A stretch of 64,000 nt of DNA, taken from positions 10,077-74,076 of the forward strand of contig JBEKXU010000015.1 of NCBI GenBank assembly GCA_049511715.1, written 5' to 3'. Origin of the DNA: JBEKHT01 sp049511715. GTDB taxonomy: Bacteria > Chloroflexota > Anaerolineae > Anaerolineales > RBG-16-64-43. Of this stretch, positions 1 to 9,203 are shown piece after piece. Under the pieces are notes generated by a model, which ran no database searches, was not told where the DNA came from, and worked only from the letters and a program-made list of their open reading frames with translations. Positions within the stretch are counted from its first letter, which is position 1, and each line of letters begins with the position of its first letter. A program made the translations under genes and the position numbers.

Positions 1-1152
1 GAGGTCCACTGGGTTTCCTCGCGATCGGCTGACCGTCCTCCTGTGGAGGGCCTTTCCTCCTTTGTCGCCCTGTCGGCGGTGCCTTCTCAGGCATCCTGGA
101 GCCGCTTGGCGCAAGGCCTCCGAGGATCCTCGCTGGGGTTGTGGCTTTCCAATGCGCTTCGTCACTGGGTCTTGCCCGTTTTCTTGTCGCAGAAGGGGCA
201 GGCGCTAGCCGCCGAGATATCTCGGGTTCGTCCCGACTTGGTCCATGCCATGCGGTTGCCCATGGAAGGGATGGTGAGTGCGGTGGCGCTCCAAGGCCTT
301 CCCGGCGGGCCGCCCCTGGTCCTTTCGACTTGGGGGAACGACCTGAGCCTTCATGCCCTGGCCTCGCCGGCCATGGCCTGGCGAACGCGCCGAACACTGG
401 CCGAGGTAGCGGCCCTCCATGCCGACTGCGTCAGGGATTCGCGCCTCGCTTTACGCTGGGGGATGGCTGGCGATCGACCTATACTTGTGGCACCAGGAAA
501 CGGGGGCGTGCGGCGAGACATTTTTCATGCCGGACCAGCCGATGACCGGCTGCTGGCAGGGTGGGGGATACCGAAAGGAGGCCTGGTCGTTGTCAATCCA
601 CGAGGCATCCGCTCTTACGCGCGAACCGACACCTTCTTTCGAGCCATCGCCCGCGTGCTGCCTCGCGAGCCGCGAGTGTGGGTTGTGGCCGTGGGAATGG
701 AAGGCAGCCCACAAGCCCAGGGGTGGATGGTCCGCCTGAGGCTCGGAAATCGAGTGCGACTGCTTCCAGCGCTGAGCGCAAGGGAGATGGCCGGCCTGCT
801 GCGGTCCGCTCTGATCACTTTGTCTGTCACCGAGCATGATGGGACACCGAATTCGCTTCTGGAGGCCATGGCCTGCGGAAGCTTTCCGATTGCAGGTGAC
901 CTGGAATCGATTCGCGAATGGATTGTCGACCAGGAAAACGGACTCTTGGTATCACCCTCGGACCCCGAGCAGCTCGCTGAGGCCATTTTCCTGGCCCTTG
1001 GGGATGAGGCCCTGAGGAAACATTCCGCCGTTCAGAACCGGCGGATTATCGATGAGCGGGCCGACTGGGTGGAGGTGATGCCGCGGGCCGAGTCCTTCTA
1101 CGAGAGAGTTCTCCAGTTCTCCTCGCACGCTGGTAGGGGAGGAACGCCATGA
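1..1152 (+). CDS. Glycosyltransferase family 4, 5'-truncated by window edge
   Basis: A GT-B fold glycosyltransferase of the GT4 type, probably adding a sugar to a lipid-linked surface polysaccharide on the cytoplasmic side of the membrane. The frame stays open to the first base, and the first codons read EVHWVSS, like a beta strand of a GT4 N-domain. The true start therefore lies outside the window, and the GTG at 43 is internal. The C-domain shows the usual donor-binding stretch, EHDGTPNSLLEAMACG (near visible residue 275), with the EX7E-type spacing of retaining GT4 enzymes. Its stop overlaps the next start (ATGA), so it is translationally coupled to the dehydrogenase behind it. Sugar and acceptor cannot be told from sequence. 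Confidence 0.85.
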   Translation, partial: EVHWVSSRSADRPPVEGLSSFVALSAVPSQASWSRLAQGLRGSSLGLWLSNALRHWVLPVFLSQKGQALAAEISRVRPDLVHAMRLPMEGMVSAVALQGLPGGPPLVLSTWGNDLSLHALASPAMAWRTRRTLAEVAALHADCVRDSRLALRWGMAGDRPILVAPGNGGVRRDIFHAGPADDRLLAGWGIPKGGLVVVNPRGIRSYARTDTFFRAIARVLPREPRVWVVAVGMEGSPQAQGWMVRLRLGNRVRLLPALSAREMAGLLRSALITLSVTEHDGTPNSLLEAMACGSFPIAGDLESIREWIVDQENGLLVSPSDPEQLAEAIFLALGDEALRKHSAVQNRRIIDERADWVEVMPRAESFYERVLQFSSHAGRGGTP

Positions 1153-3344
1153 AGCAGGTTATCCAGGACATGCGAACGGGCCGGACGAGGGTGGTTGAGG
1201 TTCCTGTCCCATCTGTGAGCCCGGGCCTGGTGCTAATCCGAACCCGCGCCTCGTTGGTCTCCTCGGGCACGGAGCGGATGGTGGTCGACTTTGCTGGGAA
1301 GTCGCTCATCGGAAAAGCTCGTTCCCGGCCCGATCTCGTGCGCCAGGTGATTGACAAGACCCGGCGGGAGGGACCGAGAAATGCGCTCCGCACGACCGCC
1401 GCTCGTCTAAGCGTGCCGATGGTCCTGGGCTACTCCTCTGCGGGAACCGTCGTCGAAGTAGGCGAAGGCGTAGAGGGTTTCCTCCCCGAGGATCGCGTGG
1501 CCTGCGCTGGCGGAGGACATGCCACCCATGCGGAATTCAACCTGGTTCCCAAAAATCTGTGCGTGCCATTGCCGGAGGCGCTGAGTTACGAGCAGGGAGC
1601 TTTCGCGACCGTGGGGGCTATTGCTCTGCACGCGTTCCGCCTGAGCGAGAGTCAGGTGGGGGATTCGGTTGTGGTCATCGGATTGGGCTTGTTGGGCCAG
1701 ATCATTGCCCAAATTGCCCGCGCCTCGGGGTGCCGTGTGTTTGGGGTAGATATTCGCCCGGATCGAGTCGTGCTGGCCAGGAAACTGGGGGCCGCATCCG
1801 CCTCAGTCCGCGAAGAGGCCGAGCAGCAAGCGGCCGCCTTCACCTCAGGACGCGGGGCGGATGCCGTGATCATTGCGGCCGACACGGTCGGGAACGACCC
1901 GATTCAGCTTGCTCCGCGGCTGTGCCGAGACAGGGGTCGAGTGGTTGTCGTCGGGGCGGTGGGAATGGAGATCCCCAGAACCCCGTATTACGAGAAAGAG
2001 ATCAGCCTGATCGTAGCTCGTTCCTATGGTCCCGGCAGGTACGACCCGAGTTACGAAGAGCAAGGTGTGGACTATCCCTATGGATATGTGCGCTGGACGG
2101 AGAACCGCAACATGCGGGCGTTCCTCGACCTTGCCGCCCAGGGGAAAGTGCTGCTGGACCCGTTGGTGGCACACCGTTTCGCCATCGAGGAGGCCCCGAA
2201 GGCCTACCAAGTCCTGCGGCGCCGCGGAGAAGGATCCGGCGGTGCCATTTTGTTTGCGTACCCGCCGGATCGCCCGGTCGTTCGTTCCCTGAATATCCCC
2301 TCTTCAAGAGCGACCCCTCCGCAAGGGGGCTTCCTGCGCTTGGGAGTCCTGGGGAGCGGGAATTTCGCCACGGCCGTTGCCCTGCCCATCCTTGCTCGCA
2401 TGGATCGGGTGGAGAGGGTCTCCGTGGTTTCAAAATCTGGCCTGTCGGCGGAACAGGCCGCCGGACGATTTGGATTCCGGCGATGCTCCAGCCGAGAGGA
2501 AGACGTGCTCGGATCGAAGGACATCGATTGTGTTGCGATCTTCACCCGCCACCATCTCCACGCTCGGCAGGCCTCGCAGGCTCTGGCAGCGGGCAAGCAT
2601 GTTTTTTGTGAGAAGCCCCTGGCCCTCTCGCAGCAGGGACTGGAACAAGTCCAGTCCGCCCTTGTCGCCGCGGCACAGGGCAGAAACCGCCCTCTGCTGA
2701 CGGTTGGATTCAACCGGCGCTTCTCGCCGTTGGCCATCCGGATCAAGCAGGAGATCGTTGCCGTTGCTGAGCCGCCCATGATGCAGATGCGGGTGAACGC
2801 CGGCCGCCTTCCACCGGACCATTGGGTTCAGGACCCCTCCCAGGGAGGTGGGCGCGTTCTCGGTGAAGTTTGCCATTTCATCGACTTGTTCATCTACCTG
2901 GCGGGGGATCTTCCTCAGATGCTCTTCGCGTGCGGATTGCCGGACTTGGGACGCTACCAGGGGGACAATCTGGCCCTGACCATGCGCTTTGCCAATGGTG
3001 CGGTGGCCAATCTTATCTACACCGCGGCGGGCGACCCGTCCTTTGAAAAAGAGCGCCTGGAGGCATACGCCGGTGGAACGGTCTTGGTCCTGAACGACTT
3101 TCGTACGCTCGAGATCGTGAAAAAAGGGAAGCGCCGTGTGGTCGGTTCGCGTCTGGGCCAGGACAAGGGACACGAGGCGATCTGGCGGGCCTTTGTCCGA
3201 GCCGTCCTGGAGGGAGGGCCGGACCCGATCCCCCTCGAGGAATTGTTCGCGACGACCCGTGCCGTATTTGCGGTGGAGCAATCGTTGCGATCGGGTCAGG
3301 AACAGTTGCTCGGGCTCGAGAAGCCCCCTCTTTCCGTGCCATGA
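1149..3344 (+). CDS. Bi-domain oxidoreductase: zinc-less MDR dehydrogenase fused to Gfo/Idh/MocA
   Basis: A 731-residue fusion of two NAD(P)-dependent oxidoreductases. Residues 1-350 form a medium-chain (alcohol dehydrogenase-like) domain with a Rossmann glycine motif GLGLLGQ near 178; the structural zinc cysteines are absent. Residues 395-731 form a Gfo/Idh/MocA domain that opens with GVLGSGNFATA and carries the typical EKP motif (FCEKPLAL, near 484). This architecture is common in polysaccharide clusters, where it is thought to oxidise or epimerise a nucleotide sugar or a glycan end; its substrate is not established. The start has a strong site (GGGGAGGA, six bases upstream) and overlaps the previous stop. 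The stop overlaps the next start in the same ATGA way. Confidence 0.85.
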   Translation: MKQVIQDMRTGRTRVVEVPVPSVSPGLVLIRTRASLVSSGTERMVVDFAGKSLIGKARSRPDLVRQVIDKTRREGPRNALRTTAARLSVPMVLGYSSAGTVVEVGEGVEGFLPEDRVACAGGGHATHAEFNLVPKNLCVPLPEALSYEQGAFATVGAIALHAFRLSESQVGDSVVVIGLGLLGQIIAQIARASGCRVFGVDIRPDRVVLARKLGAASASVREEAEQQAAAFTSGRGADAVIIAADTVGNDPIQLAPRLCRDRGRVVVVGAVGMEIPRTPYYEKEISLIVARSYGPGRYDPSYEEQGVDYPYGYVRWTENRNMRAFLDLAAQGKVLLDPLVAHRFAIEEAPKAYQVLRRRGEGSGGAILFAYPPDRPVVRSLNIPSSRATPPQGGFLRLGVLGSGNFATAVALPILARMDRVERVSVVSKSGLSAEQAAGRFGFRRCSSREEDVLGSKDIDCVAIFTRHHLHARQASQALAAGKHVFCEKPLALSQQGLEQVQSALVAAAQGRNRPLLTVGFNRRFSPLAIRIKQEIVAVAEPPMMQMRVNAGRLPPDHWVQDPSQGGGRVLGEVCHFIDLFIYLAGDLPQMLFACGLPDLGRYQGDNLALTMRFANGAVANLIYTAAGDPSFEKERLEAYAGGTVLVLNDFRTLEIVKKGKRRVVGSRLGQDKGHEAIWRAFVRAVLEGGPDPIPLEELFATTRAVFAVEQSLRSGQEQLLGLEKPPLSVP

Positions 3345-5545
3345 ACTCGAAGCCCACAGCTTGGCAGCAGTTGCGGTTCCAGGCGGGCGCCCTGCGCCTG
3401 GTTGGCTTGCGGTCGGCAGGCTGGTGGATGCTTTATCAATGGAGACTTCGAAGCGGCTGGCTCGAGGCGCGGACTCCCGCCGGACGCTGGGAGCAGGTCC
3501 GGCTGGGCGACTTGCTGTTGGGAGGGGAGCCCTCCCGACCTGAAGCGCTGCGTGAGGCCAGGGAATTCCCATTCTTTTTTGACGACGCAGGAGGGCACAT
3601 CCGCCCGAGGGAGAACCGAGATCGCCGCGTGGCAGACATGCGGCGTGAACTGGAGGAATGCCTGGCGGGAAGGTTCTTGCTTTGGAATGACCGCTACCAT
3701 GACTTCGGGTTTCCGCCGGCCTGGAATCGCAATGCACTAAGTCCTTGCGATGAACAGCCTTCGTCCCTGCGGCACTGGTCCGAGATCCGGGACACGGGGG
3801 CTGACCTCAAGGGAATCTGGGAACTGTCCAGGTTCTCCATTGCCTTCCGGCTCGCCAGGGAATACGCCTATACCGGGGAGGAGAAGGCCTGCGAGGCCTT
3901 CTGGGTGATGTTTGAGTCCTGGCTCGACGCCAACCCTTTCAATTCCGGACCGAATTGGATGTCCGCCCAGGAGGTTGCTCTGCGGGCCATCGCCTGGGTG
4001 TTCGCTTTGCGAGTCTTTGCCCGTTCGCCCCAAACCACTGATTCTCGCCTCGAACAGATGCTCGCGGCTCTTTCTCTCAGCGCACGTCGGATTGAGGTCA
4101 CCCTGGACTACGCTCGCGCCCAAAACAACAATCACCTGGTCAGCGAGGCGGCCGGGCTTTGGACCATTGGGATATTGTTTCCCTCCCTTCGCCGGGCCAA
4201 GCGATGGGCGCATCGGGGACGGGATCTGCTCTTGGAGGCCGCGAACCGGGAGATTTTCGAGGACGGGGGGTACATCCAGCACTCCTTCAACTATCAGCGA
4301 CTGATGCTCGACCTCTACCTCTGGTCGGTGCGCCTGGGCGAGATTACAGGCCGGGCGTTTCCGTATCATTTGTATGAACGCCTAAAGACGAGCGTTGCGT
4401 ACCTGCGGCAGTGGGTTGATGCCGAGTCCGGCCGGACCCCTAACTTGGGTCACAACGACGGAAGCTTGCTGCTCCCTTTGACCGGCTGCGAATATGAAGA
4501 CTATCGGCCAACGGTCCAGGCCCTCTGCGAGCTTGCTGGGCTGCCCTTGCCCTATGCTCCTGGCCCCTGGGACGAGGAAAGGCAATGGCTGATGGGGCCG
4601 CACAGCGCTCAGCGGGGTTTTCCGAGGGTGGGGGCGGCAGGCGGCAGGGCCGGCTCGCTGGAAAATAGCGGGACCTACCTCCTGAAGGGCCGGGAAAGTT
4701 GGGGGATGGTTCGCTGCTCCCATTTTCGATCGCGGCCCGCTCATGCCGACCAGCTTCATTTCGACCTGTGGTGGCGGGGAACGAACTTGGCCTGCGATGC
4801 AGGAACCTATCTCTACAGCGGTCCTCCCCCATGGTACAATTCCTACGCGCACGGAGCCGTCCACAACGCTGTCGTGATTGACGGGCGGGACCAAATGTCC
4901 CGCCTGGGTCGATTCCTATGGACCGAGGTGGCTCAGGGCCAGGTCGAGCGTTTCAGCAGCGACGAGGCCTGCGAGATCTGGCAAGGATCGCACAGCGGGT
5001 ACCGGCCTCTGGGCGTTCGCCATCGTCGCGCGATCGCCCGCGCGGGAGACCTGGCATGGGTGATCGTCGACGATCTTCTGGGAAGCGGGCCGCATGCTGT
5101 TCGCCTGCACTGGCTGCTGAGCGATCTGACGGATCTGCGCTTGGAGTGCGGCTCGGATCCCGCAGATTCTCTGGTGCGGGTCCAGGCGCTGGCCAAGGGC
5201 GGTCCGGTGCTTCTGCAAGTGCAATGCTCAGCGCAGGCCGCCTGGGATGTTGCCCGTGCCGGCCAACTCTTATGTGGCACGCCGGATGAGACAGAACCCT
5301 TGCCGACCGAGACGCGGGGCTGGCAGTCGACGCGCTACGCCTCCTTGACCCCGGCCGTATCCGTGGTGGGAACGGCGCATGCCGCGCTGCCAGTGCGCTG
5401 GATCAGCGTTTGGTCACTCAATGAAGGGGGTGTGGAAATCATCGAACCTGGGGGGCGGTGGCACGTCGGGCGCCCAGGGGGGTGGAGCGTGGAACTGGCT
5501 CCCCTCAAGGAGCCAGGGGCCATTCGATCCGTTGTGCCGCTCTAG
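3341..5545 (+). CDS. Heparinase II/III family protein
   Basis: A 734-residue polysaccharide-lyase-like protein of the heparinase II/III family. The first 440 residues are mostly helical, as in the alpha/alpha toroid of alginate and heparin lyases, with the family motif NNNHLVSEA near 262. The C-terminal beta-sandwich begins with the hallmark AHADQLHFDLWWRG (near 466) followed by DAGTYLYSG. No signal peptide is visible, so it may act in the cytoplasm or be exported in an unusual way. Members are regularly found next to the bi-domain dehydrogenase in exopolysaccharide clusters, as here, and may trim or remodel a uronate-containing glycan. Lyase activity is inferred from the family. The start overlaps the upstream stop. 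Confidence 0.82.
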   Translation: MNSKPTAWQQLRFQAGALRLVGLRSAGWWMLYQWRLRSGWLEARTPAGRWEQVRLGDLLLGGEPSRPEALREAREFPFFFDDAGGHIRPRENRDRRVADMRRELEECLAGRFLLWNDRYHDFGFPPAWNRNALSPCDEQPSSLRHWSEIRDTGADLKGIWELSRFSIAFRLAREYAYTGEEKACEAFWVMFESWLDANPFNSGPNWMSAQEVALRAIAWVFALRVFARSPQTTDSRLEQMLAALSLSARRIEVTLDYARAQNNNHLVSEAAGLWTIGILFPSLRRAKRWAHRGRDLLLEAANREIFEDGGYIQHSFNYQRLMLDLYLWSVRLGEITGRAFPYHLYERLKTSVAYLRQWVDAESGRTPNLGHNDGSLLLPLTGCEYEDYRPTVQALCELAGLPLPYAPGPWDEERQWLMGPHSAQRGFPRVGAAGGRAGSLENSGTYLLKGRESWGMVRCSHFRSRPAHADQLHFDLWWRGTNLACDAGTYLYSGPPPWYNSYAHGAVHNAVVIDGRDQMSRLGRFLWTEVAQGQVERFSSDEACEIWQGSHSGYRPLGVRHRRAIARAGDLAWVIVDDLLGSGPHAVRLHWLLSDLTDLRLECGSDPADSLVRVQALAKGGPVLLQVQCSAQAAWDVARAGQLLCGTPDETEPLPTETRGWQSTRYASLTPAVSVVGTAHAALPVRWISVWSLNEGGVEIIEPGGRWHVGRPGGWSVELAPLKEPGAIRSVVPL

Positions 5546-5588
5546 GCCCCGGCAATCGCGGGCGCAGACAGATCGCTCAGGCTGATCC

Positions 5589-6827
5589 ATGCACATTCTC
5601 CTGATTCACCAAGTCTTTGTGAGGCCGGAGGATCCCGGGGGAACTCGCCACTTCGAGCTGGCTCAGCAGCTGGTACGGTCGGGTCACCGGGTGACCATCC
5701 TGGCAAGTTCTCATAATTACCAGACGGGCGAAAAAGTAACCCGGGTCCGGCGTGAGATGCTCGAACCAAGGTTGGAGATCCGGCGCTGTTGGGTGGCGGG
5801 AAGCTTTACCCGGAGTTTCTTTTCGCGCACTATCGGATTTCTCTCCTTCTTGATCTCCTCGCTGGTTACCGGCCTGACTGTGCGCGACGTCGATCTCGTC
5901 TGGGGGACTTCGCCTCCGTTGCTGCAAGTAGTCAGCGCCTGGCTCGTGGCGCGTCTCAAGCGCATTCCCTGGGTCTTCGAAGTCCGGGATCTCTGGCCGG
6001 CCTTCGCAATCCAGGTGGGCGTCCTGAAGGATCCCCTGTTGATTTTCTGCTCCGAACGTCTGGAGCGTTTCCTCTACTCGCATGCCGACCAGATCGTGGT
6101 CAATTCCCCCGGGTTCATCCGACATGTCACGGAGCGAGGGGGCGCCGCGGGACGGCTGGCCGTTGTTCCCAACGGGGCGGACACCCGGATGTTTGACCCA
6201 CGCTCCGACGGACGCCAATTTCGGCTGGAACATGGGCTGACCGGAAAGTTTGTTGCCCTCTACGCGGGGGCTCACGGCCTTTCCAATGATCTGCCCGTCG
6301 TTCTGGAGGCTGCTGGAAGACTCGGGGACGATTCCCGAATTGCCCTGGTGCTGCTCGGGTCGGGCAAGGAGAAGGCAGACCTGATCCAGAAGGCCCAGCA
6401 GCTCGAGCTGAAGAACGTCTTTTTCCTTCCCCCCGTTCCGAAGATGCAAGTCGCCGAGGCTCTGGCGGCGATGGATTGCGGCATTGCCATCTTAAAATCG
6501 ATTCCGCTCTATGGGACAACTTATCCCAACAAGGTCTTCGACTACATGGCTGCCGGCCGGCCCGTGGTCCTGGCGATTGAGGGGGAGATTCGCAAGGTGA
6601 TTGAGGCCGCCGCCGCGGGAATCGCCGTCCGGCCGGGTGACCCGGAGGCCCTGGCTGGAGCGATTCGAAAACTGGCGGATGCTCCGGAAGAAGCTCGGGA
6701 GATGGGGAGGCGCGGCCGGTCATTTGTGGAAGCCCATTTTGACCGACCCCGGCTCGCAGCCCTGATGGAACACATCCTGGTCGAGGTGGCGGCCGGGAGA
6801 ACCGTGGACCTGGCATCCGGAATGTAA
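5589..6827 (+). CDS. Glycosyltransferase family 4 (WbuB-like)
   Basis: A complete 412-residue GT4 glycosyltransferase. The N-domain begins MHILLIHQVF and includes a glycine-rich acceptor loop (EDPGGTRHFELA). The middle segment VFEVRDLWPAFA is typical of the WbuB/WcaI branch that works on N-acetylated amino sugars. The C-domain has the linker VVPNGADTRMFDP near 195 and the donor-binding region TYPNKVFDYMAAGRPV near 310. It probably acts on undecaprenyl-linked oligosaccharide intermediates. The gene sits 43 bases after the heparinase-like gene and 61 before the initiating sugar transferase; the ribosome site is weak. Exact sugar unknown. Confidence 0.85.
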   Translation: MHILLIHQVFVRPEDPGGTRHFELAQQLVRSGHRVTILASSHNYQTGEKVTRVRREMLEPRLEIRRCWVAGSFTRSFFSRTIGFLSFLISSLVTGLTVRDVDLVWGTSPPLLQVVSAWLVARLKRIPWVFEVRDLWPAFAIQVGVLKDPLLIFCSERLERFLYSHADQIVVNSPGFIRHVTERGGAAGRLAVVPNGADTRMFDPRSDGRQFRLEHGLTGKFVALYAGAHGLSNDLPVVLEAAGRLGDDSRIALVLLGSGKEKADLIQKAQQLELKNVFFLPPVPKMQVAEALAAMDCGIAILKSIPLYGTTYPNKVFDYMAAGRPVVLAIEGEIRKVIEAAAAGIAVRPGDPEALAGAIRKLADAPEEAREMGRRGRSFVEAHFDRPRLAALMEHILVEVAAGRTVDLASGM

Positions 6828-6888
6828 GAGGGAGTGCCCGACGGGGCGAGGCGAAGGACCCACCAGCCCGAAAAAGAAGAGTTAAACC

Positions 6889-7530
6889 GTGCGGCGGAAG
6901 GTTCCGAGAAGAAAACGCCTGCTTGACTTGGCCCTGGGAATCCCAGGCTTTGTGGTCCTGTTGCCCGTCCTGGGGATCACGAGCTTGATTGTCTGGATTT
7001 GCCTGGGCCGCCCGATCCTGTTTTCCCAAAGGCGGCCCGGCTTGGGAGGCAAGCCATTTCTCTTCTTGAAATTCCGAACTCTCCGGGATACTCGCGACGC
7101 GGAGGGAAATCTCTTGCCTGATAGTCAACGCCTGACCCCTTGCGGCCGCTTCCTTCGGAGCCTGAGTCTGGACGAGTGGCCCAGTCTCCTCAACGTGCTC
7201 AAGGGGGAAATGAGCCTAGTAGGTCCGCGCCCTCTGCTCACGGAATATCTGAGCCGCTATACCTCGGAACAGGCGCGAAGGCATGAGGTCTTGCCCGGCA
7301 TCACCGGATGGGCCCAGATCCACGGGCGCAACACCCTCACCTGGGAACAGCGCTTCGCCCTGGATGTGTGGTATGTGGAGCACTGGTCGCTCGCCCTCGA
7401 CCTGAAGATCCTCCTGGCGAGCGTCTGGAAGACCCTCACGAGAGAGGGGGTGAGCCCTCGGGACTCGGAATTCAGCGAGACTTTCATGGGGAAGCCGTCC
7501 AACGAGGATCCTCTTTCAAGGCATGGGTGA
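6889..7530 (+). CDS. Bacterial sugar transferase (initiating phosphoglycosyltransferase)
   Basis: A 213-residue monotopic phosphoglycosyl transferase of the bacterial sugar transferase family (PglC/WcaJ catalytic core). It would start polysaccharide synthesis by moving a sugar phosphate to undecaprenyl phosphate. One hydrophobic re-entrant segment lies at about 12-37, after a basic N-terminus. Family motifs follow: RRPGLGGKPF near 46, KFRTLRD near 60, the acidic LSLDEWPSLLNVL near 94, VGPRPLL near 111 and GITGWAQIHGRN near 137. It starts at GTG. Its length fits the short single-domain group lacking the extra N-terminal membrane domain of WcaJ. It overlaps the methyltransferase gene by 8 bases. 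Confidence 0.9.
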   Translation: MRRKVPRRKRLLDLALGIPGFVVLLPVLGITSLIVWICLGRPILFSQRRPGLGGKPFLFLKFRTLRDTRDAEGNLLPDSQRLTPCGRFLRSLSLDEWPSLLNVLKGEMSLVGPRPLLTEYLSRYTSEQARRHEVLPGITGWAQIHGRNTLTWEQRFALDVWYVEHWSLALDLKILLASVWKTLTREGVSPRDSEFSETFMGKPSNEDPLSRHG

Positions 7531-8203
7531 GCACTCGGGAGCTTATCGCTGGCTGGTGAGGAAGGTGTGGGCCAATCACAACGATTCCCCGCGCGTCCAC
7601 GCGCCGTTGAACCGAGTGCTCGCCGGATTGGCACCCGGGGACCGGGGACTGAATGTCGGGAGTGGTTCCACCGCCCTCGGAGGGGCCCTGGTCAATCTGG
7701 ACCGGAAAGCCGCCCCGACGGTCCACTGCGTTGCGGATGCCCTGTGCCTGCCTTTCCAAGACGGGGCCTTCTGCCTGGTGGTCTCTCAGGAGACCCTCGA
7801 GCATCTTCGCGACCCCTGGGCAGGAGTTAAGGAGATGGCTCGGGTTCTTCGACCGGGGGGCACCCTTTACCTCCAGGTGCCCTTCGTGATCGGCTATCAT
7901 CCGGGTCCGGAGGACTACTGGCGCTTTACTCGCATGGGGCTGAAGGAGCTGGTCCGACATTCGGGCCTTCAATGCTCGGAGGTTCAGATCAGCGTGGGCC
8001 CGGCGACAGGGTTCTATCGCATCCTGGTGGAATTCTTCGCGACCATTGCCGCGCGGATTTGTTCGCGGGCGTACCTCCCTGTCAAGGCGGCGTCCAGTCT
8101 GGTATTCTTTCCGCTGAAGTGGCTGGAGGGATGGCTGGCCGAAAGCCCCCAAAGGGATCGGATAGCTGGAGGGTATCTTGTCGTCGCCCAGAAAACAGAA
8201 TGA
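7523..8203 (+). CDS. Class I SAM-dependent methyltransferase
   Basis: A 226-residue methyltransferase of the type-11 group. The SAM-binding motif is a slightly altered LNVGSGSTALGG near 41. The acidic strand end VNLDRKA follows, then the post-I region DALCLPFQDGAFCLVVSQETLEHL (spread over about 72-95) and the RVLRPGGTLYLQVP strand near 108. It probably methylates a sugar or lipid carrier intermediate of the surrounding polysaccharide pathway; the acceptor cannot be predicted. It overlaps the sugar transferase gene upstream and the ATP-grasp gene downstream, which indicates one tightly coupled transcript. Confidence 0.8.
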   Translation: MGEHSGAYRWLVRKVWANHNDSPRVHAPLNRVLAGLAPGDRGLNVGSGSTALGGALVNLDRKAAPTVHCVADALCLPFQDGAFCLVVSQETLEHLRDPWAGVKEMARVLRPGGTLYLQVPFVIGYHPGPEDYWRFTRMGLKELVRHSGLQCSEVQISVGPATGFYRILVEFFATIAARICSRAYLPVKAASSLVFFPLKWLEGWLAESPQRDRIAGGYLVVAQKTE

Positions 8204-9203
8204 GGTGAATTTGCTGTTCACGAGTGCGGGAAGGCGTGTGGAGCTGCTTCGCGCGTTCCGACAAGCCTATCTTGACTTGGAGCTGAAAGGCCATGTCGTG
8301 GCCGTGGACAGGGATCCTCTGGCGCCGGCTCTCCAGATCGCCGACAGGGCCTACCTGGTTCCTCCGTTGAATGACTCCGCCTACCTTCCCGAGCTGTCCG
8401 AGATTATCCAGCGTGAGAACATTCATCGAGTCTTTCCCCTGATCGACCCTGATGTCCCTGTGCTCGCCCGGGGGCGGCAGCAATTGGAAGGGCGGGGTGT
8501 CAGGGTTGTGGTGGTCTCCCCGGAGGGCGCCGAAATCGCACGGGACAAGTTGCGGACGTTTCAGTTCTTTCGAGAGCATGGCGTCCCCACTCCGAAGACT
8601 TGGTTGCCGGGAGAAACCTCATGGGCAGACGTTCGTTATCCGGTTTTCCTCAAGGCAAGGTACGGAAGTGCTGGAAAGGATGCCTTCCGGGCTCACGATC
8701 GAGAGGAGGCGGAGTTTTTCTCCAAATACATCCCTGACCCGATCGTTCAGGAGTGCCTTTCCGGCCCGGAAGTTACCAACGATATTAGCTGCGACTTGGA
8801 CGGGGAAGTTTGGGCTGTGGTCTCGCGCAAGCGAATTGAGGTCCGCTGGGGGGAGGTCGCGAAGGGTCAGACCATACGTGATCGGCGGATCCTCGAGCAC
8901 TGTCTCACGGTGGCCAGGGAAATCGACGCACGCGGGCCCATTACCATCCAGTGCATGCTCCAGGGGGGCGAGCCGAGCTTTACCGAGATCAACGCAAGGT
9001 TTGGAGGCGGGTTGCCGCTTGGTATTGCCGCCGGGGTACCCTCTCCGAGGTGGTATCTGGCCGAGGCCGCTGGCCTGCCTGTGCGGCCGCCTCCGCTGGG
9101 CGAATACCGTCAGGGGCTCTATCTGACCCGCTTTGACGAGTCCTTTTTCATCGATGAAGATCACTACTGGGAACTTTCAGGTCATCGCCTTCGACCTAGA
9201 TGA
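8178..9203 (+). CDS. ATP-grasp ligase (carbamoyl-phosphate synthase-like)
   Basis: A 341-residue ATP-grasp protein. The N-terminal pre-ATP-grasp fold starts NLLFTSAGRRVELL. The central ATP-binding strand is KARYGSAGKDAFR near 158, and metal-binding residues lie in FTEINARFGGGLPLGI near 269. Such enzymes form an amide or thioester from a carboxylate through an acyl phosphate and are often found in O-antigen clusters making unusual amidated or modified sugars. I chose the TTG at 8178 because GGAGGG lies four bases before it; an in-frame GTG at 8205 has no ribosome site. The gene therefore overlaps the methyltransferase by 26 bases and the HAD gene by 50, pointing to coupled expression of the three. 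Confidence 0.8.
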   Translation: MSSPRKQNEVNLLFTSAGRRVELLRAFRQAYLDLELKGHVVAVDRDPLAPALQIADRAYLVPPLNDSAYLPELSEIIQRENIHRVFPLIDPDVPVLARGRQQLEGRGVRVVVVSPEGAEIARDKLRTFQFFREHGVPTPKTWLPGETSWADVRYPVFLKARYGSAGKDAFRAHDREEAEFFSKYIPDPIVQECLSGPEVTNDISCDLDGEVWAVVSRKRIEVRWGEVAKGQTIRDRRILEHCLTVAREIDARGPITIQCMLQGGEPSFTEINARFGGGLPLGIAAGVPSPRWYLAEAAGLPVRPPPLGEYRQGLYLTRFDESFFIDEDHYWELSGHRLRPR

